From DASPKW01 sp038244055 (GTDB lineage: Bacteria; Planctomycetota; Phycisphaerae; Tepidisphaerales; Tepidisphaeraceae), in contig JBBRTW010000018.1 in assembly GCA_038244055.1 (NCBI GenBank), positions 1 to 32,970 of the forward strand: 32,970 bases of DNA. Reading direction: 5' to 3'. The notes beneath the pieces were generated by a model, which was not told where the DNA came from, searched no databases, and saw only the letters and a list, made by a program, of their open reading frames with translations. A program made the translations under genes and the position numbers. Every line of letters starts with the position of its first letter. Positions within the stretch are counted from its first letter, which is position 1. This document shows, in pieces, positions 1-9,000 of this stretch.

Positions 1-3000
1 CGGCGCGGACGAGGCCGCTCTGGATGTTGAACACATCGGTCAGAGTGGATGGGCTGCCGAAGAGATTGACGTTTCCCGCGGTGATGGTGTTGGCGGTGGA
101 TGCCGCGGCGTTCTGGCTGATTGTGATAGTGGTTGCGGTCGAGGAAACGACATAGCTATTCGCCGGGATGCTGTTGGCAACGCTGCCGAAGATGGACTGC
201 CCGGGCACCAGCGATGCCGCGCCGGTCACTCCCGTGATGACGTTGCTGCCGGCGGTTGTGACGCCACCTGCGCCGAAACTCGGATTCTGATCGGGATCAA
301 GGGTGAGCAACCCGGTGCCGGTCTTGATCAGGCCGCCTTCGGGTACGCCGGACGGGATCGCGCCGATCTTCGCGCCAAAGCGCAGGCCCACGGCAAGAAC
401 GCCGTTGACCGCGGTCGGCGAGTTGACGTTCAACGTCGACCCGCCGCCGACGCCGCCCGGGGCGGTGAAGCCGACGATGCCGGTGTTGCCGCCGATAAAC
501 GGATAGCCCGTTGAGGGGTTGGTGTTCGTCGCGGTAATCGCGGTCGGCGCGGAGAGATTGACCGTCGAAGTCACCTGCACCGCGGTACGGTCGAGGTTGG
601 ACGTCGTGGCACTGCTGCCATCGAGGAAGGTGACGGATGCCAGCGTCTCCGTGACGCCGGCGGCGTTGAGCATATTCAGTCGGCCGCCGCCCGAGAGCGT
701 GATGTTGGCGGTGGTGGACAACTGCTGGGCAACGGTCTCCGTGGTCGTCGCGTTCTGGATGACCAGATCGCCCGGGACGTTAAGGATGCTGGTTCCGTTA
801 GCGCCATTGAGGCTGAGGTTGAGGGTTCCGCCGTTGACGAACGTCTTGCCGGTGTAGGTGTTGCTGAGATTGCCGGCGGTGCCGATGGTGCCGACGACCG
901 TGGCAGTGGCTGTGGCGTTCGCGGAAATGGTGATCGAGTTGGTGCCGATCGTGGCGATCGTGGCTCCGGCCGGAATCCCCGCGCCAGTGATCGTCTGGCC
1001 GACCGACAGACCGCTGACGTTGGGGACGGTCACAGTCGCGCTGGCATTGGTCGTGCCGACAACGAGCGAACCGCTGGTGGGATTGAGGGTAAGCGTTCCG
1101 GGGCCGGACTTCACCAGCGCGACATTCCCGGTGATCGGGACGTTGAGCGTGGTAGTGCCCTGGTTGACCCAGATGTCCAATTCTCCGGATGCGGAAGTCA
1201 AAGCGGACGTATTGTTGAGCGCTGCAAAATTAATGTTCTGGTTGGCGTTGGTAAGAATGCCACCCGTGTCGATCGTTAGCGTGACGCCGCCCGAGATGCC
1301 GACGGTTTGCGCCGCGCCCGGGGCCATGCGGAGGGAGTTAATGGTCTTGCTGGCCGCGATGCCTCGGGTCGAGCCGTCGTTGACGTTCTGAGTGGCGGTC
1401 GCGGCGGTGTAGTCAGTGGAGTCGTAGGCGCGGAAGCCATCGGCGGTGTTGCCGACCGCCCCGACCCCACCGGACCCGGTGGTGCCAGGCAGGACAGTCG
1501 CGAAGTCACTGCCGGCCACGACCGCCCAGCCGCCGATGATGCCATCGTTGAGCACCGTAGCGGGGACGTAGTAGCGGGCGGCGGTGGTGTTGTTTCCCGC
1601 GGTGCCGAGGAAGCCATAGTTGGCCACAAAGTTCACAAACCCGCCGCCGATTCCATTGTTGGTGCCGGTGGGGCTGGGAGCGGAGCGGGTCAAGCTGTTA
1701 ATAGTCACCTCGGTCGCGCCGCTGCCGCCGGCGTTGGCGGTGAGGGCGTTGAGCCCGGAGATGACAGCCACGCTGTTGAAGGTCTGAGAGGCGACCAGCC
1801 CCGCGCCGCCAGTGATGTTCACCGTGCCGCCCGAGAGCGAAACAGGAGTGGCGGGAGCAATGCGGTTGACGACGTTGGAGAGGTAGCCGTTGTCGACTTG
1901 GAGCGTGGCATTCTGGACGCTGATGCCGGCAGTCGAGGTCAGGGTGCCCGAGTCGCGCAGAGCCAATGTGCCGGCGCGGACGGTGGTGGTGCCTGTGTAG
2001 GTGTTGGCGGAGGTGAGGAGCAGGGTGTTGTTGGCGTTCTTATCCAGCGAGATCGCGCCGGCGACAGTGCCGGAGAATCGGCCGCCGCCCGTGACGGTGA
2101 GCGTGGCGGCGGTGGTGCTGGTGACGGTGCCGCCCATGCCGGGCAGCTCGTTGTTGTTGGCGAGCGTGTTGATCATCTCGCTGTTGCCATTGAGATTGAG
2201 CGTGCCGCCGTTGAGGTAGAGGTGATTGTTGCTGGTCGAGCCGGTCTGGCCGCGGATGTTGGCGAAGGAGTTATTCGCGCCGAGGTTGACGATGCCATCG
2301 TCGATCTGCAGCGAGCCGCGGAAGACGTTGAAGGCACCCGCGCCGACATTGAGGGTGCCGGCGTTGGTCTTGACGACGGCATTGTCAGTCATGACGCGGG
2401 CATTGAGGTTCAAGTCGCCCTGGGTGTGGAGGAAGAGGCTGGCCCCGGTGTTGGCCTGGAGGAAGTTGTTGGCCCCCGCGCCGGTGATGGTGGCCGAGCC
2501 GCCGGACTGGACGAAGACGCCGCCGCCGTTGAGGTGGACGCGCGAGGCGGAGGACCCGAGGGGAAGGGTGCCGTTGATGTTGAGCGTGCTGCCCGGGGTG
2601 AGGGTGAGGGTCTGGAAGCGGGTGTCGCCGGAGGTATCGATGCTGCCGGTGACCTTGATGTTCTGGGCGGTGCTTTGGTTGTTGCGGGGCGTGGCGGCGT
2701 ACTCGCCGGCGGTGAGGAGGCGGACGCCATCGAGGAAGTTGACGTTGCTTCCGGCCGCGCCGGTGCCGATGGGGTTGGACAGGGTGACATCGTCGCCGAC
2801 GATGGCGGTCACGAACGTATTGGCGACAGCGCCGCCGCCGGTGACGGGCATGCCGATGCGGATCTTAGCGCCGCCGCCGGTGGGCAGGGTGATGGTGGTG
2901 GAGGCGGAGGTGGTGGTGATGTTGATGAACGACACGGCATCGGCGGTGACGAAGCCGGTGCCCTGGCCGGTGGGGCTGATGTCACCCAGGACGTTGGGAA

Positions 3001-6000
3001 GGGTGGGCAGAACGGTCGAGCCGCCCTGGCCGATGATCGCGCCCGCGCCGACGCCGAATGTGGCATTGGAAACGAAGTTGGGGTTCTGCACCTGAATCAG
3101 CCCATTGGCGAGATTGCCCGCGGCCATGGTGAGCAGGCCGGTGGTGGCGTAGGTGCCGGGCTGGTTGCCGAGGGTCGGGGAGCGGAGCACCCACGTTCCG
3201 CTGCGCTGCTGGGCGATGCCGGCGGACTGGAAGTTTTCCAGAGTGGTAACGTTGAGGGTGGTGATCGCAGCGCCCGGCGTGATGTTGACGAATGTGTATC
3301 CCGCGACGCCCTGGTATTGGCCGAAGTTGCCGGCGCTGTTGAACAGGTTGTTGATGTTTTCGGTAACGGCGGTGGTGGCGTTGCCCTTGAGGTTGAGCGT
3401 ACCGCCCATGGGGGCAATGCTCTTGGCGTTCCCACCGAGGCGATCATTGAGGGCGGCGGCGGTGTTATCAAGCGTGAGCGTGCCGCCCTTTTGAATACGG
3501 TTTTCCACAAACGCCATTTTGCCCGTGCCTGAGACGATTAACTCGCCCTGGGCGATGCCCACAGCGCCGACCGAATCGCTGACACCGGTGAGCGTGAGCT
3601 TGCTGGCGCCGAGCTTGACGAAATTGGCGTTCTGGCCGTTGGTGGTCTTGAAGATGATGCCCGAGGAGAAGTCGGACGTGGCGTTGATGCCGAGGTAGGC
3701 GCCGCCCTGATTGGCGATAATAGCGCCATTGCCGGTGACGGCGCCGGTGATTTCAGTGAAATTGGCGACGTTGAGAAGGAGACTCGTACCGTTACCTGGC
3801 TGAACCGTGGTGGCGCCGGTGGTGGGGAAGCTGGTGACGGCCAGGGGAAGCACCAGGGGCGTGGTGTCGGGCCAGACGTTGGCAGCGCCGAAGGCGAGTT
3901 GGGTGCCGTCGAGGAAGGTGAAGGTGGAGGTGGCGGGGATGACGTTGCTGTTCGGGCCAAGGAGCTGGACGCCGCCGAGCTTGGAGGCGCCGTCGATGAT
4001 GGCGTTGCTGCCGATGGTGATATTAGCGCCGGCGGCGACTTCGATTCCCTGCTGCACGTTCAGGTATGTCTGGGTGGTGCCCGCGAGCACCGCGCCATTC
4101 TGGAGGATCAGCCGTCCGCGGCCCAGGTTGATCTGACGGTCAGAGGAGTCGTTGGTGAGGATGTTGCCGCTGACCAGGGTCATGTTTTCCGGAGCGATGG
4201 TCGGCGTGCCGGTGACGGGGATGATGAAGGGGTTGTTCTGGTTGGTGAGCGCGCGATTGTTGCCGGCGATTTCGATGATCGCGTTCTGGCCGTTGGGCTC
4301 ATTGAGGACGAATTGGGAGAGCTTGTAGATGTTGTCGGTGTTGATGCGAACGACGACACCGGGCTCGTAGACGAACTGGCCGGCCTGGATCAAGCCGGTG
4401 GTATCGACCGGGCCGGCAGGGTTGAGGCTGTACGCGCCGCGACCGAAGAAGGCGTTGGCGTTGCCCAAGTCGAGGACGGAGCCGGTCTTCATGGTCCAGG
4501 AGCCGACGGCGGCCGAACCGATGCCGGAGACATCGTTGATCAGGAAGCGTCCGCCGGCCTCGACGGTGGTCTGGGCGTTGACGGGGCTGATGATCGGGTA
4601 CGGAAGATTCTGGAAGCCGTTGAGGGTGCCGTCGGGGTTGAGATTCTGGTTGGCGCTGGCACCGAGGTTGACGAAGTTGCCGGGGTCGAGCGTGCCGCCC
4701 TGCTGGATGAGGAGCCTGGCGTTTCCGGATCCGCCGACGGCCGGATCGCCGCCGAACTGGGCCGAGCGATTGGGCTGAAGCACCGATCCGGGAGTGACGA
4801 CGAAAGTCAAGTTGCTGGGGAGACGGACGGCCGAGTCCTCTTCCATGGTGACCGCGCCGATCACATAGGCGTTGATGGGCCGGCCGGCGTTATTGACGAT
4901 TGAGTAAGTGCCGGCCGAGCCATTGCCGCCGAGGGAGAGAGTGGAGTAACCGCCATCGCGGAGCAAACCCTGGAGGTAGAAATCGCTGTTGGCGAAGATC
5001 GTGCCGCCGTTCCAGGTGAGGTTGCCGCGGTCGGAACTCAGGCCCTTCCAGGCGGTGCCTTGCCCGACGGTGACGGTCTGGAGGTCGCCGCCGTTGTTGC
5101 CGGGGGCGAAGTAGAGGTCGGCATTGTTGCCGAGGTTCTTGATGGTGAGCCCGCCGGTGCCCTGGTCGGGGGCGTTGGTCATGTTATGACGGACGATTGC
5201 GCCCGGCTCGAGATAGATCTGCCCGCCGGCGGTGAACGAGGTGAGGCTGGCGATGCGGGTGAGACTGTTGAGCCCCGCGCCGGTGGTGGTGTTGCCCGAG
5301 CCGTAGATGACCGAGCCGGCCGAGATGCTGTAGCGTTCGGTGTCAGCGGTGTACTGGCCGGCGGCGGTGCCGCTGCCGGCGTTGAGGTTGATCTGCCCGC
5401 CATCGATGGCCTGGTAAACGGGCCCGGTGTAGCCGCCCGGGACGGTGCCGGTGACGCCGTTGATGTTGTTCAGGCTCAGGATGGCGTTCTTGACCGTGAC
5501 GGTCGGGTTGGAGGTGGTCAGCACAGCGCCCAGAGCGCCGGCGGCGGATGAATTCAACTGGCCGCGGGTGATGTAGACACCACCGCTGAAGGTGTTGGGG
5601 GTGCCGACGTTAATGGCGGCGTTCGTGCCGGCGGAGCTGGGGGTGCCATTGGTTGTGAAGTGGGTTGCATCGACAATGGACGCGACGAAGGAGCCGTTGG
5701 CAATCCCAAAGATCGGCTGGCCGACCAGCCAGCCCGTCGTGTCGCCGGCGGTAAGGGTGACGGTGGTATTGGCGGTGGTCCAGGTGGCGGTCGTGTTGAA
5801 GTTCGGCTGCAGGGTGACGGCGCCGTCGAGATCTTTGACGACGGTGATGGGCTGGCCGTTGTTATCGACAATCTTCGAGAAGACCGTCATCGTGTTGGAG
5901 TTGTTGTGGAGGAAGAGCTCGCGGGGCGAAGCGTTGGCGGACAGCGGGCCGGCGGTGAGCTGGCCCTGGGTGTTGGTGGCAATGGCAGCGCCGCCGACGC

Positions 6001-9000
6001 CGATGTTGCGGGCGTTGTTGTTGCCGTCGCTGAGGACGCCGCCGCTGGTGACGAACAGCGTGTTTGTCTGTGCCGCAAAAAGGAGGTTTCGAGTGGCAGC
6101 ACCGCTCATGCGGAAGGCGTTGACTTCGTTATTGCCCGCCGCGAGCGTCAGGTCGCCAGTCTGGTCGGCGATATTGGCGGCAACGAAGCCGGCGGTGGTG
6201 GTCGTGGTCGTCAATGTCGGGTTAATGATGCCGATGCCGGCCGTTCCACTGTAGGCGACAAAGTTGGTGCCGAACTGGGTGGCATAGGGAAGGATCGTCG
6301 CAGCGCCCTGTCCGCTGAAAGTGATCTGTGAGTTGTTTGCGCCGGGGGTACCGGCCGTGCCAGCGCCGAGGGTGCCGGGATTACCGCCAATTCGCAGGGT
6401 GCTGCCGACGCTGCGCGTGAGCGCGCCGAATGTGAGCACAGCGCCGACGCTGTTGGTGGGATTCGCCGTAACGTTAATCGCATCCTGGCCGACGCCAAGA
6501 GCGAGGTTGCCAAAGGTTTCGGCGTTCTGGCCGGCCGCGCCGCGGGGGGTGTAGGTAATCGACCCGCCGTTGAGCGTGATGGCGGCGTTGTTATTGACGC
6601 GGTCGGCAACGTACTGGCCGGCGAAGTAGGGCTGCCGCCCCTGACCCAGGCCGTTGGTGTTATCGACATTGAGCAAGCCGGCCGAATTGATGGTGATGCT
6701 GCCGACGTTGGCGAGCGAGCCCTGGCCGCGAATGTCGACCTGGTTGCCGTTGGCGGCGATAGTGAGAGCGCCGATGTAGTCGCTGGCGCCGTTGATGCTG
6801 AGGAAGCCCAGGCCGGTCTTGGTGAGCGCGCCAGAGCCGGTGAGGGCGTTGGTGCCGGCGATGGAATAAAGCGTGTTGCCGCCCGAGAGCGCCGGCACGT
6901 CGATGGTGCCGCCGAGGCCGCCGACGCTGATGATGCGGTTGGCGTTGCCGGGCCCGACTTGGTTGCCGTTGTGGGCGAAGAGGCCGCCGGCGTTACCGGA
7001 GGTGATGTTGACCTGGAGGGTGCCGCCGTTGAGGGTCACGACGTTGGCGACGTTGCCGAGGTTGTTGTTGCCGGTCGTGCGAAGGATGCCGTTCGCGCCG
7101 ATGGTGATCGCGCCGGTGAAGGTGTTGGTGGCGGTGAGTTGGACGTCGCCGTTGATATTCAAGACGTTGTTTCCGGCGAGGGTGCTGGTGACGCGAAGCT
7201 GGTTGACGCCGAAGCCCGCATTTCCCGCCGCGCCGCCGAGGTTGTAGCCGAATGCGCCGGGGGTGATCGTGCCCGAGTAGTTCACCACTCCGACAGCGCC
7301 GAGGCTGAGGAAAGAGTTGTTGGTGAAGTCCAGTGGGTTGGACGAGTCCTGAGTCAGGGCGAGAGTGCCGGAACCGCTGAGGCGGTCGAGGAACGTCTGA
7401 TTGGCGTTGAACCCGGCAATGACTTTGTTTCCATTCACATAGACGTGGGTCGTGCCGGCACCGGGGTCGGAGTTGAACCGCCAGGTGGTGGCATTGGTGT
7501 AGCCGGTCCCGCCGACGCCGGCGTCGCCGAGCGTCTGCGGGCCGTTGAAGCCGAGCATGCCGGCGTTCCAGGTGGCGTCGGGGAAGACACTGTTAGTGTC
7601 GTAATTGAAGAAGACACCGCCCGGGCCATTCTTGGTGAAGGTGACCGTGTTGGTCATGGCGCTGTTGAGGACGAGGTTGCCCGCGCCCTGGATCGTCAGG
7701 GCATTGGAGGCCATGTCCAGGCCGGCAACGCTCAGGTTGCCGGCGGCGACTTCAATCGTCGATGCCGAAGCCAGGGTGACGGTTCCGATGGTGTTGGCCG
7801 CGCTGGCGTTGCGCAGGGCACCCCCGGCGAAACCCTGCTGGAGTGCGCCGACGCCATTAATGGTGACGGCTTCGGCGGTGGAGATCCCGCCGAGGAGTTC
7901 GAGGCTGGCGTTGGCGGAGACGATGGTCTCGTTGCCCGCCCCGGTAGCGCCCAGGGCGGCGTTGCTGCTGGCGCGGAGGATGCCGGCCGTGACCAGGGTC
8001 TGCCCGGTGTAGGTGTTATTGCCGGCGAGCCAGAGCGTGCCGGTGGTGTTCTTGGTCAGGCCATTTGCGCCGGAGAAGCCGCCCGCGAGGTTAGCGCCGA
8101 TGAATCCGCCGCCGAGGGAGAGGGTGGTGGTCGCGGGAGCGATGGTCAGCGTACCCGAGTTGATATATCCGCCGGTCATGGCGAGGTTGCCGACGGTTTC
8201 ATTGAAGCCGCCCAGGTTCAGGATGCCCTGGTTCGACAGCGTGACTGTGGCGGTGTCGGCGATCTGGTTGGCCTGCTGGAGAACGACGTTGTTGACCAGG
8301 CCGCCGTTGTTGCCGGTGGTGTTGGCGGCGTTGATCGTGAGATTGCCGGCGACGGAGTTGCCGCCGGTGGCATTGAGCAGGAGTTGCCCGGCCGAGACGG
8401 TTGTCAGGCCGGTGTAGGCGTTAATCGCGTTGAACTGCGCGACGTAGCCGCCGTTGAGGGTGAGTGCGCCATTGGCGGCCGACTCCCCGATGATGCCGTT
8501 GAAGATGCCGCGGGCCGAGGTGGCGTTGATGGTCGTGGTCGCGCCGCCAAAAAGCGTGGTCGCGCCCGTAACGGTCAGATCGCTGATGGTGTTGCTGGTG
8601 AGGGTGAGAGTGGACGCGCCGGTGGTGAAGGTCAGGGCGGGAATATTGGTGTCGGTTCCAATATCCAACGTGCTGCTGGCCGACACGACGATGGCCGTCG
8701 AATTCACGACGGGGTCGAGCGAGCCGGTCTTGAGGGAGTTGGCGACCGAGCCCACGAGAACCGGGGTGGTGCCCACATCGAGCCCGGCGCCGCCGGTGTA
8801 GCGAAGGGTGGCATAGCCTCCGCCGCCGCCCTGGGTGTGCTTGACGACGATGCTGTGATATCCGGCCGAGAGCGTTTGGGCGGCGCCGATGTTGGTGTTG
8901 GTTGCGATCACACCGAGCGTGCCGACCTGGCTGCCGTCAATGATGAGGACGTAATTATCGTCATTGGTGCCGGAAAACTGGTACGCGCCGGCGTTGGTGA

